Below the pieces are notes generated by a model. The model did not search any database and was not told the DNA's origin. It saw nothing but the letters and a program-made list of their open reading frames with translations. Below are positions 7,477 through 15,461 of a stretch of DNA of 48,190 nt, one piece after another. Position 1 is the stretch's first letter. Every line of letters starts with the position of its first letter. Source of the DNA: CAVPDG01 sp963702535 (GTDB lineage Bacteria; Chloroflexota; Anaerolineae; Anaerolineales; UBA4823); the NCBI GenBank assembly GCA_963702535.1, contig CAVPDG010000030.1, positions 1 to 48,190 of the forward strand, in the 5' to 3' direction. A program made the translations under genes and the position numbers.

Positions 7477-8739
7477 ATGGCTCGTAGGTCGATCTTCTAC
7501 ATAGGAGTGGTACTTTTACTGGCGATTCTCCTGACTGCCTGCGCCGGGCAAACGGGTCCGGTTGGACCGGCTGGTCCGGCTGGTCCGCAGGGAGCGAAAG
7601 GTGAGCAGGGCGAAAAGGGACCACCGGGACCACAGGGCGAGTCTGCAGAGGTGCCTGTAGCTGAATATGCCGGCTCGGTTGTATGCAGCGGTTGCCATCA
7701 AGAGATCTACGATGTTTTTATGAAGTCGGGCCACCCCTGGATCATGAATCCGGTTACGGATGGCAAGCCGCCTGCCTACCCGAGCAGCACGCTCAACCAG
7801 CCGCCCGAGGGTTATGGCTGGGAAGATATCTCTTACGTGATCGGCGGCTATAACCGAAAAGCGTTGTTCATGGACCGAGATGGTTATATCATCACCGCTA
7901 AACCCGGCGCGGTGTCCGGCGATGATACTTACCTGAACCAGTATAACTTTGCCAACTCCCTCCTCGATCAAGATGCCGGCTGGGTTGCGGCTCACTCAGA
8001 GGAAATTGAGCTCCAATCCGACTGCGGGTCATGCCATACGACGGGCTACAACCCCAACGGGAACCAGGATAATCTGCCTGGTATTGTGGGGATGTGGGCA
8101 GCTCCTGGCGTGCAGTGTGAGGCTTGCCATGGTCCCGGGAGCCTGCATATCAAGAATCCGGCAATTGTCGATATGGAAATTGAGCGCGATGCTGAAGCAT
8201 GCGGGGAATGTCACCGGAGCGGCGGAGTGAATCGGGTGGCAGCCAGTGATGGATTTGTGCATCTTAATTCCCAGTACAATGAACTTTTCCAGAGCAAGCA
8301 TCTGGCATTGGATTGCACCACCTGCCATGATGCGCATGCCGGCGTTGTACAGCTCGAAGACGCCGGGTTGGAGCCGACGCGAACCACCTGCGAGAACTGC
8401 CACTGGAAAGAGGCGAGATTCCAGAAGAATGAGCTGCATAAAAACATGAGTTTAGCTTGCGTGGAATGCCACATGCCGCGCATGGGTATGGCAGCCTGGA
8501 GCGATGCGGCTACGTTTACCGGAGACGTCCGCAGCCATCTGGCGGCGATCGATCCGTACCAGATAGAGCAGTATGAGACGATCACCGATACGAACGGGAT
8601 GGCGGCAGAATACGCGCTCTCTGAGATCGGATTGAACTTTGCCTGCCGCCACTGCCATGGCGCCGGCCGGGGGACGGCGAAAACCGATCAAGAGTTGATC
8701 GACGCATCGGTGGGCTATCATGATCGACCGGCACCTTGA
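7477..8739 (+). CDS. Octaheme cytochrome c lipoprotein with a collagen-like stalk
   Basis: Secreted electron carrier of 420 residues. An N-terminal signal ends in the lipobox LLTAC, so it should be lipid-anchored outside the cytoplasmic membrane. The anchor is followed directly by eleven uninterrupted Gly-X-Y triplets (GQT, GPV, GPA ... GES) including AKGEQGEKGPP, then by a cytochrome domain with eight CxxCH sites (CSGCH, CGSCH, CEACH, CGECH, CTTCH, CENCH, CVECH, CRHCH). Collagen-like repeats usually trimerise; that this one does is an inference. The first gene of the redox locus; ATG 7477 has GAGGAG upstream. I do not recognise a catalytic site, so electron transfer is the safer role. Octaheme reductases such as OTR or HAO-like enzymes are possible but lack support. 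Confidence 0.88.
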   Translation: MARRSIFYIGVVLLLAILLTACAGQTGPVGPAGPAGPQGAKGEQGEKGPPGPQGESAEVPVAEYAGSVVCSGCHQEIYDVFMKSGHPWIMNPVTDGKPPAYPSSTLNQPPEGYGWEDISYVIGGYNRKALFMDRDGYIITAKPGAVSGDDTYLNQYNFANSLLDQDAGWVAAHSEEIELQSDCGSCHTTGYNPNGNQDNLPGIVGMWAAPGVQCEACHGPGSLHIKNPAIVDMEIERDAEACGECHRSGGVNRVAASDGFVHLNSQYNELFQSKHLALDCTTCHDAHAGVVQLEDAGLEPTRTTCENCHWKEARFQKNELHKNMSLACVECHMPRMGMAAWSDAATFTGDVRSHLAAIDPYQIEQYETITDTNGMAAEYALSEIGLNFACRHCHGAGRGTAKTDQELIDASVGYHDRPAP

Positions 8740-8755
8740 ATCCTGAATGCCTATG

Positions 8756-8796
8756 GTCTGCGTAGTTCTTGAAGAGCTGCGCAGACTATTATTATT
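8756..8796 (+). terminator. Rho-independent terminator after the collagen-stalk cytochrome
   Basis: A 14-base-pair stem: GTCTGCGTAGTTCT pairs with AGAGCTGCGCAGAC (two G-U pairs) around a TGA loop, followed by TATTATTATT. It lies 17 bases after the stop of the first cytochrome gene. The lipoprotein gene may therefore be transcribed partly separately from the rest of the locus, giving it a higher dose. Confidence 0.8.
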
Positions 8797-8965
8797 GGTT
8801 AGGCTTCTGGATTATTCGCAAGATCTTTGTATGACGGGTGTATGAATATCAAATAATCTTTATGACCTTTATCACTGTCCAATTCGCCTAATTTCAATCA
8901 AAATATGCTGGAATCAGTATGCTTTAGATTCAAGCAGCAAGGCTATTAACGTGGAGAAGAGAATA

Positions 8966-9962
8966 ATGAAACGTGTATCGTTGCACAATCCATACACTCC
9001 GTGGCTGGTATTCAGCACTCTTTTTTTGGCTTGCCTGGCTGCAGGAGCATTCTTCGGAATGACTCAAAAGCGCGATCGCATCCCCTTCTAGAGCGGTTCA
9101 GGCGCAGGGCACGGGAACGTATGCTGGACCGGAGGCATGCAAGAATTGCCATGAGGATGTATACAACACCTGGGAATCCACACGCCATGCTCAGGCATTC
9201 TCCTCACCGATCTTCCAGCGAGACTGGCAGGCAGAAGGCTCGGATTTCACCTGCCTGGAATGCCATACTACTGGCTATGACCTGACCAAGAGTACTTATT
9301 CGCATGAGGGTGTCACCTGCGAATCATGCCACGGACCTTTCCAGCCGGGGCACCCCCAAACCCTGATGCCGCAGAAACCAGACGCTGAACTTTGCAGCAC
9401 CTGTCATAAGACGACAACGGATGAGTGGCTGGCAAGCCCGCATAAGAAAGCAAATATCCAATGCCAGGCATGCCACAACCCGCACTCTCAGACACCCCGG
9501 GCAGACACGGTCACCGATCTGTGCACGAACTGTCATAAAGATATGCAAGATACCTTTGCACACGGTACCCACGCAGAGGCAGGTTTGGAATGCAGCAACT
9601 GCCATATGTATACCGCACCCCGCACCGGGGACGCGATCATGGGTTTGGTTCCTACCGGGCATACCTTCACGGTCGGCTCTGAGGCTTGCATTGGGTGCCA
9701 CCAGGATACTGTGCACACCCGTGATACGATCGTGAGGCTGAGCGGACAAGAAGAGGGTGTGCCTGTCGTAGATGCTGAAGCATTGAAACAGCAGATCAGT
9801 GAGCAGGAGATGACCATCAAAGGCCTGGAAGGGCAGAGCACGGTGCGTCTTTACACGGGTCTGGTGCAGGGGGCGATCGTTGGCTTGATTATCGGTGGGA
9901 CAGCCGCCTGGATCGTAAGCAAGCGGATCAAGATCGTTGAGGAGGCAGAGGAAGAAGAATGA
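8966..9962 (+). CDS. Membrane-anchored octaheme cytochrome c, one-base frameshift
   Basis: Begins at ATG 8966 (GGAGAAGAG upstream) with a signal helix, meets TAG at 9089, and continues in the next frame with eight CxxCH motifs (CKNCH, CLECH, CESCH, CSTCH, CQACH, CTNCH, CSNCH, CIGCH), a short coiled coil and a C-terminal membrane helix (GAIVGLIIGGTAAWIV) with an acidic tail. Removing one A from AAAA at 9066-9069 joins the frames as TQSAIASPSRAVQAQG, a natural signal-peptide end, and the span 8966-9962 is then a whole number of codons. Sequence error is more likely than a real lesion. The cysteine pattern resembles the cytochrome c554/NrfB-like group. It overlaps the Fe-S gene by ATGA. Confidence 0.82.
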
Positions 9963-10792
9963 GCAAGAAAAAAAAGAAGGTGATTGTCGAACTGACGCGC
10001 CGCGATTTCTTAACGGTAGCCGGCGCAGCGGTTGGCTCGATCGCAGCAGCTCAATTCCTGACGACGGGACCATTATCGCCATTTTCTCAGCTGAAACAAA
10101 GCCAGCTTGAAGGGATTCCCAAGACGGGGCATGGCGCCCATACTGGAGAGTTCCACTGGGGAATGGTGATCAACCTGGATGCCTGCATTGGATGCGAATA
10201 TTGCTTGCGGGCTTGCTCTGCCAATAATGATGTCCGCCCCGAAAAGCCATGGAATATTGTGGTAGAGGAGAAGACATCCACAGGGCATATATTTTATTTC
10301 AGCCGCCCCTGTTTACACTGCCAAAACGCGCCTTGTATCGAGGTGTGCCCGGTGAAAGCCACTTATCACCGGGATGACGGATTGGTAGTGATGGATTACA
10401 CGCGCTGCATTGGCTGCCGGTACTGCCAGGTTGCTTGCCCTTACGATGCGCGACGGTTTAACTGGTCAGCGCCGGTTTATGAGAATCCATACGTACCGAC
10501 CTATGGGACGCCCGAAGTAGAGCGGCGGCCGCGCGGCGTGGTAGAGAAGTGTACTTTTTGCATCCAGCGCATCGATGCTGCTCTGGAAAGCGGCTTGATG
10601 CCTGGTGAGGACCCGAGCGCGAGCCCGGCGTGTGTTAATATCTGCCCGGTGGGCGCGCGAACTTTTGGGAACCTCAAAGATCCCAACAGTACGATCTCAA
10701 AAGTGCTCGAAGAAAATCCGACTATTCGCCTGCGCGAGGAGCTTGGCGCTGAGCCCAGCGTTTACTATATCCCGCCGAAGGAGGGATTGTAG
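9959..10792 (+). CDS. Tat-exported 4Fe-4S ferredoxin subunit, NrfC/HybA/PsrB type
   Basis: Electron-transfer subunit of 277 residues with four cubane sites. A twin-arginine signal (TRRDFLTVAGAAVGS) directs folded export. Cysteine clusters: CIGCEYCLRACS, CLHCQNAPCIEVCP, CIGCRYCQVACPY, then CTFC with a distant CVNICP. This is the standard layout of the Fe-S partner of NrfD-type membrane proteins, and the NrfD gene begins three bases after its stop. It should carry electrons between the NrfD quinone site and the octaheme cytochromes outside the membrane. No molybdopterin subunit gene is nearby, which sets the locus apart from Psr, Dms or Phs operons. Confidence 0.93.
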   Translation: MSKKKKKVIVELTRRDFLTVAGAAVGSIAAAQFLTTGPLSPFSQLKQSQLEGIPKTGHGAHTGEFHWGMVINLDACIGCEYCLRACSANNDVRPEKPWNIVVEEKTSTGHIFYFSRPCLHCQNAPCIEVCPVKATYHRDDGLVVMDYTRCIGCRYCQVACPYDARRFNWSAPVYENPYVPTYGTPEVERRPRGVVEKCTFCIQRIDAALESGLMPGEDPSASPACVNICPVGARTFGNLKDPNSTISKVLEENPTIRLREELGAEPSVYYIPPKEGL

Positions 10793-10794
10793 AA

Positions 10795-12018
10795 ATGGCA
10801 AGCCTGACAGCAGAGCGTAAAACGTTTTCTTTCTCGCCCGGCTTCTTAGCCTGGATGGCAGTGCTGGGTATTTTGCTAACGATTGGGCTGATCTCCGCCA
10901 TCCGTGTATTTATCTATGGACTGTCACTGACGAACATGTATGATAACGTCCCATGGGGGTTGTGGATCACCATCGACCTATCGGCGATCGCCCTCGGCGC
11001 AGGAGCGTTCACCCTTTCGGCGATCGTATACCTGTTTGGATTGAAGCGCTTTCAACCAATTGTCCGCCTGGCAGTGTTTGTGGGGTTCATCGGTTATACC
11101 TGCGCCTTGCTGACGCTGGTGATGGATATCGGTCGCCCGGACCGGTTCTGGCACCCGTGGGCGTACTGGAATATTCACTCGGTGCTTTGGGAGATCACAT
11201 GGTGTATTACGATTTACCTGACGATCATGGTGATGGAGTTCTTGCCGGTCATTACGGAGCACAAGTTCTTCGATCGGATGCCTTGGATCAGACCTTTTGC
11301 CCATTTGCTGCATAAAGCTGCGCCTTTCTTTGCCTTGCTCGGGTTGGGCATCTCGCTCTTGCACCAGTCCTCGCTGGGCGCGGCGTATGGGATTGTCAAA
11401 TCCAGACCGATCTGGTTCAAGCCCAGCATGCCGATTATGTTCATCCTATCGGCAGTTGCAGTGGGACCGGCGCTGACCATGTCGGTGGCAATCATTCTCG
11501 AGTGGGTGACGGGTAAGCGGTCTATTGACCATGCGATTTTGCGGACGATCGCGCGTTTCAGTGGATTTGCCCTGCTCATCTACGGCTATATCAAGTTTTG
11601 GGACCTGGCAGCGGTGACGTATTACGGGCGGACGCCGGCGGTAGACCTGGCATTCTTCACGCTTAAGCAGCAAACGCCGTATAACTTTGCCTTCTGGGTT
11701 GGAGAGATCCTCATCGGAATCGTGATACCGGCGATTTTATTCCTCACACCGCGCTTCAATCGCAATCCGGCGTTGTTGGTGCTGGGCGGGCTGATGGCGG
11801 TATCGGGTATTGTGATCAATCGGTGGGATGTGACGGTGAGCGGTCTCTTCGTTCCTCTAGCCTATTCACCGGGGACGCAATATGTCCTCCCGGCAGGGAG
11901 GTACTTCCCAAACCTGACGGAGTGGGGGGTGGCGGTGGGTATAATTGGTTATGCACTCACCATGTTAACCCTTGGGGTTAAGGTCCTTCCGCTATTTGGA
12001 GAGAAAGAGCAGCATTGA
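10795..12018 (+). CDS. NrfD/HybB-type quinone-interacting membrane subunit
   Basis: An integral membrane protein of 407 residues with about ten hydrophobic helices, in the polysulfide reductase NrfD family. Typical features are PWGLWITIDLSAIALGAGAF near the first helices, GRPDRFWHP in a loop and LGISLLHQSSLGAAY later, as in HybB and the ActC/ActF subunits of alternative complex III. The family exchanges electrons with menaquinone and has no heme of its own. Start ATG 10795 lies directly after the Fe-S gene. Direction (quinol oxidation toward the cytochromes, or quinone reduction) cannot be decided from sequence. Confidence 0.92.
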   Translation: MASLTAERKTFSFSPGFLAWMAVLGILLTIGLISAIRVFIYGLSLTNMYDNVPWGLWITIDLSAIALGAGAFTLSAIVYLFGLKRFQPIVRLAVFVGFIGYTCALLTLVMDIGRPDRFWHPWAYWNIHSVLWEITWCITIYLTIMVMEFLPVITEHKFFDRMPWIRPFAHLLHKAAPFFALLGLGISLLHQSSLGAAYGIVKSRPIWFKPSMPIMFILSAVAVGPALTMSVAIILEWVTGKRSIDHAILRTIARFSGFALLIYGYIKFWDLAAVTYYGRTPAVDLAFFTLKQQTPYNFAFWVGEILIGIVIPAILFLTPRFNRNPALLVLGGLMAVSGIVINRWDVTVSGLFVPLAYSPGTQYVLPAGRYFPNLTEWGVAVGIIGYALTMLTLGVKVLPLFGEKEQH

Positions 12019-12081
12019 CAGGGCTTAATCCAGGTACGCCGTCCTTACGCGCCGCGCAGACGCAGGAGAGAGGAGAACGCC

Positions 12082-12294
12082 ATGAATGAGGGAAGCCTGA
12101 ATCCACTCTATGTATTCTTTCTCTACATTCTACGCTGCGTGGTGCCGTTGGGTATCATGTTGGGTCTCTCTTACCTGCTCCGGCGGTTCGGATTTATCTC
12201 CAAGCCGCCACCTCCACCAAAAGGGTGGGATGATGAGGAAGACAACAACCACAACGACCATAAACCGATGGACGGAGGCCTTGCCCATGGGTAA
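12082..12294 (+). CDS. Small single-helix membrane protein of the cytochrome locus
   Basis: A 70-residue protein with one membrane helix (FFLYILRCVVPLGIMLGLSYLL), a proline run and an acidic, Asn/His-rich tail that would be cytoplasmic. GGAGAGAGGAGAA precedes ATG 12082, a strong ribosome site, and its stop overlaps the start of the next cytochrome gene, so I think it is real. I know no family for it. It may be an assembly or stabilising subunit of the NrfD complex. Confidence 0.7.
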   Translation: MNEGSLNPLYVFFLYILRCVVPLGIMLGLSYLLRRFGFISKPPPPPKGWDDEEDNNHNDHKPMDGGLAHG

Positions 12295-13393
12295 AGACAG
12301 GATGAGTACTAAACTGCTCATGGGAATGGCTGTTGCCTGCCTGGCGGTGTGTTTGGTATTGGCTTTTACCAGCAATGTGCAGGCAGATTACCCGGCTCAA
12401 GAGACCGAGTCATACTGCTTAAGCTGCCATGATAACCCAGATCTGAAGATGACCTTGCCAAGCGGCGAGGAGCTTTCACTATATGTCTCTGCGCAGGAGC
12501 TGAAAACATCCATCCACAGCCCCCTAGGTATCGAGTGCGAAGCCTGCCACACAGAAATAAAGACGTACCCTCATCCCGAAAACACGGCAGCTACCCGGCG
12601 CGAGCTATCCCGCTCGTACTACCTTGCCTGTCAGAAATGCCATTCCTCGATCTTTGAGAAAGCGCAGGACAGCATGCACGCCCAGGTGGCAGCAGATAAC
12701 CCGGCCGCGCCGATTTGCACCGACTGCCATGGCTCTCATTACGTGCAGACACCGGATGAGCCGCGCGCCTTGATCTCAACCACATGCTCTGCCTGTCACA
12801 CGCAAATCTACGATCAATACAAAAATAGCGTGCATGGCTCGGCGTTGATCAATGAAGACAATCCGGATGTGCCTGTGTGCACGGATTGTCATGGTGTGCA
12901 CAATATCCACGACCCGCGCACGGAGCAATTTCGCATCGAAACTCCTGAGCTGTGCGCCAACTGCCACACGAATGCCGAGCTCATGGACAAGTACGGGTTG
13001 CCCTCGGATGTTTATAACCTGTACAAGCTCTCCTGGCATGGTGTGGACGTTTCGGTATACAAATCGCGCTGGCCGACGATATGGCATGATAGCGCTGTCT
13101 GCACGGATTGTCACGGGGTGCACGATATCCTACAGACTGACGATCCACAGTCACGTGTCAACTCCGCCAACTTGCTGGAAACCTGCCAGACGTGCCACCC
13201 CGGCGTGAGCGCGAATTGGACAGGTTCATGGACCGGTCATAACAAAATTAGCCTGGAGCGCACGCCGTGGTTGTTTTACGTAGATGTCTTTTATTCATCG
13301 TTTACCCCATTCGTGCTCTGGGCTGCAGGGATTTATGTATTGTTACAAATCCTGCGAGCAACGGTTGACCGTGTCAGGAGGAGTCTGAGATGA
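12287..13393 (+). CDS. Nonaheme cytochrome c with C-terminal membrane helix (copy 1)
   Basis: Exported multiheme cytochrome of 368 residues. Signal peptide (LLMGMAVACLAVCLVLAFTSNVQA), nine CxxCH sites (CLSCH, CEACH, CQKCH, CTDCH, CSACH, CTDCH, CANCH, CTDCH, CQTCH) and a C-terminal helix (PFVLWAAGIYVLLQILRATV) with a basic end. The body contains repeated CTDCHGVH units of the NapC/NrfH-like and Geobacter Cbc-type cytochromes. ATG 12287 overlaps the previous stop; ATG 12302 is an alternative. The next gene, a cytochrome b, overlaps by four bases. It is clearly paralogous to 14130-15461. Likely role: take electrons from its cytochrome b and pass them to octaheme carriers, or the reverse. Confidence 0.9.
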   Translation: MGKDRMSTKLLMGMAVACLAVCLVLAFTSNVQADYPAQETESYCLSCHDNPDLKMTLPSGEELSLYVSAQELKTSIHSPLGIECEACHTEIKTYPHPENTAATRRELSRSYYLACQKCHSSIFEKAQDSMHAQVAADNPAAPICTDCHGSHYVQTPDEPRALISTTCSACHTQIYDQYKNSVHGSALINEDNPDVPVCTDCHGVHNIHDPRTEQFRIETPELCANCHTNAELMDKYGLPSDVYNLYKLSWHGVDVSVYKSRWPTIWHDSAVCTDCHGVHDILQTDDPQSRVNSANLLETCQTCHPGVSANWTGSWTGHNKISLERTPWLFYVDVFYSSFTPFVLWAAGIYVLLQILRATVDRVRRSLR

Positions 13394-14133
13394 GCGAGCA
13401 GAATCCGAACAGCGCAACTTCGACCCCTGCTGTCCAACTTGAGAGGGTATTTCAGCGCTTCTCCGACAGCCAGCGTTGGGAGCATTGGATCCTTCTCGCC
13501 AGCTTCACCACATTGCTCTTGACCGGTTTGCCGCAGAAATACCGAACCTCTACCTGGAGCCAGCAGCTCATCGCCACGCCTGAACAGCTTGCCCTGATCC
13601 AGACGATTCACCATATCGCGGCGATTGTACTGATCCTGGAAGTGATTTACCACCTTGGCAAGGCGATTTACCGCATGGCGCGGCGCAATATGCCGGATGA
13701 TATGTTCATCTCCTGGCAAGATTTCCGCGACGCGGGTCAGATGCTGGCTTACCTGTTCTTCCTGCGTAAAGATAAACCGGCGTATGGCAAGTATAGTTTT
13801 GAAGAAAAAGTGACTTACTGGTTCATCTTTATTGGGGTCGGCATTATGCTGGTATCCGGTTTGATCCTATGGTTCCCAGAGCTCATCACCCGCTTCCTGC
13901 CAGGGGGTGTCATCCCGGCGGCGATGCTGGCACATAGCACAGAAGCGGTCGTAGCTGGCATCTTTGTTGTGATCTGGCATTTCTTCCATGTCCATTTTCA
14001 GCGCTTAAATCTGAGCATATTCAGCGGCAAGATCAACGAAAAAGATATGCAGGCTTACCATGCCATTGAGTATGAGCGCCTGATGGCGGGGAAACCCGTA
14101 GAGCCGGATGATAGCGGAGGCGAAAAATCATGA
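13390..14133 (+). CDS. Di-heme cytochrome b subunit, formate dehydrogenase gamma / NarI-like (copy 1)
   Basis: Membrane protein of 247 residues with about four helices. Histidines in helical positions (RWEHWILLASF, TIHHIAAIVLILEVIYHLG, LAHSTEAVVAGIFVVIWHFFHVH) are candidate b-heme ligands, as in the FdnI/cytochrome b561 group. The gene overlaps both nonaheme cytochrome genes by ATGA, so stoichiometric membrane complexes are likely. Its paralogue is 15445-16638, with the shared block TRFLPG-x-x-IPAA in the same place. It probably links the menaquinone pool to the periplasmic-side hemes. Confidence 0.88.
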   Translation: MSEQNPNSATSTPAVQLERVFQRFSDSQRWEHWILLASFTTLLLTGLPQKYRTSTWSQQLIATPEQLALIQTIHHIAAIVLILEVIYHLGKAIYRMARRNMPDDMFISWQDFRDAGQMLAYLFFLRKDKPAYGKYSFEEKVTYWFIFIGVGIMLVSGLILWFPELITRFLPGGVIPAAMLAHSTEAVVAGIFVVIWHFFHVHFQRLNLSIFSGKINEKDMQAYHAIEYERLMAGKPVEPDDSGGEKS

Positions 14134-15461
14134 GGCGCCTGGCGCTGATCAGTGCCCTCCTTGCCGCGGCTGTCCTGTTAACCGTGGCGCTTCTCATCTC
14201 TACACCAGGCGCTGCATCCATGCTCCCGCAGGAGGCAACACCGGTCCCAAACCTCTCCATCAGTGATGAGACTTGCCTGACCTGCCATGGACAGCAAGGC
14301 TTGGCGCTCAAGCTCAACGACGGGAGCAGCCTAGACCTATATGTTGATCCCGCGGAGCACGCCAGTTCAATCCACGGTAGGCGAGGTTATGCCTGCGTGC
14401 AGTGCCACACCGATGTGGGCGAATACCCACACCCGCCCTTTTCGGCGGCTAACCAGCGGGATGCAACGCTGGTGCTCAATGATCTGTGCAAACGATGCCA
14501 TACCAGCCAGTTTGAGCAAACTCAGGACAGCGTCCATGCCCATGCGCGCTCATCAGGATACACGGACGCGGCGGTTTGTACCGATTGCCATTCTGCACAT
14601 GCGGTCCAGGAGTGGGTAGACCCGCAGACCGGGGAGACGCTGCCTGAAGCCAGGACGGCTATTCCTCAAACCTGCGCGAAATGCCATAGCGCGATTTACG
14701 AAGAATACGTGACCAGTGTGCATGGCTCAGCGCTGACGAATGAGGATAACCCGGATGTGCCAACCTGTATAGACTGCCACGGCGTTCACAACATCGAGGA
14801 TCCCACTACGGCGCAGTTCCGCCTGGCTTCGCCGCAACTCTGCGCTAAATGCCACACCGATCCGGCGCGCATGGCAAAGTACGGCATTTCAACCGATGTG
14901 CTGGATACTTATGTGGCTGATTTCCACGGGACGACGGTAGCTATCTTCGAAAAACAATCCCCGGATGCTGAGACCAATAAACCGGTGTGCTACGACTGTC
15001 ACGGCGTGCATAACATCGCACGGGCGGATGATCCGCAGAAGGGTCTGCAGGTCAAGGAGAACTTACTGGTGACTTGCCAGAAGTGCCATCCCGATGCCGA
15101 CGAAAACTTTCCAACTTCCTGGCTTTCTCACTACATCCCCTCACCGGATAAGTACCCGCTGGTCTTTTACGTCAATCTTTTCTATAAATTCCTTATCCCT
15201 ACGGTAGTAGGCGGCATGGGGTTCCTGGTTTTCTTGGATGCATCACGCAGAGTGATCAACCTACGCCATAAGCGCCGCCTTGAGAAGCAACGGAAGGCAT
15301 CCCCTGCCTCCGAGCATGGCGAAGATACGCCGCTTGAAGATCCGGCGAGTGTAAGCGCTGATGTCGATCAAGGCGGGCAAGGAGACGAAGTTGCCCCAAA
15401 CAGCCCATCTCCAACCGGCGAACAATCCGGAGAGGAGGCCGAGCATGGCTCAACAGAATAA
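14130..15461 (+). CDS. Nonaheme cytochrome c with C-terminal membrane helix (copy 2)
   Basis: 443 residues: signal peptide (ALISALLAAAVLLTVALLI), nine CxxCH sites (CLTCH, CVQCH, CKRCH, CTDCH, CAKCH, CIDCH, CAKCH, CYDCH, CQKCH), then a membrane helix (FLIPTVVGGMGFLVFL) and a long charged tail rich in Glu, Ser and Gly. Heme count and spacing match copy 1, and the stretch SVHGSALxNEDNPDVPxC followed by CHGVHNI is nearly identical. This supports tandem duplication. The acidic tail is missing from copy 1, and its last 17 bases overlap the following cytochrome b gene. Confidence 0.9.
   Translation: MRRLALISALLAAAVLLTVALLISTPGAASMLPQEATPVPNLSISDETCLTCHGQQGLALKLNDGSSLDLYVDPAEHASSIHGRRGYACVQCHTDVGEYPHPPFSAANQRDATLVLNDLCKRCHTSQFEQTQDSVHAHARSSGYTDAAVCTDCHSAHAVQEWVDPQTGETLPEARTAIPQTCAKCHSAIYEEYVTSVHGSALTNEDNPDVPTCIDCHGVHNIEDPTTAQFRLASPQLCAKCHTDPARMAKYGISTDVLDTYVADFHGTTVAIFEKQSPDAETNKPVCYDCHGVHNIARADDPQKGLQVKENLLVTCQKCHPDADENFPTSWLSHYIPSPDKYPLVFYVNLFYKFLIPTVVGGMGFLVFLDASRRVINLRHKRRLEKQRKASPASEHGEDTPLEDPASVSADVDQGGQGDEVAPNSPSPTGEQSGEEAEHGSTE

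Noticed and set aside
7516..7995. Antisense ORF within the collagen-stalk cytochrome gene
   Set aside because: Shadow frame produced by regular codons of the sense gene; no ribosome site or known family.
8966..9090. Separate small peptide gene ending at TAG 9089
   Set aside because: The peptide is a signal sequence that continues perfectly into the octaheme frame if one A is removed.
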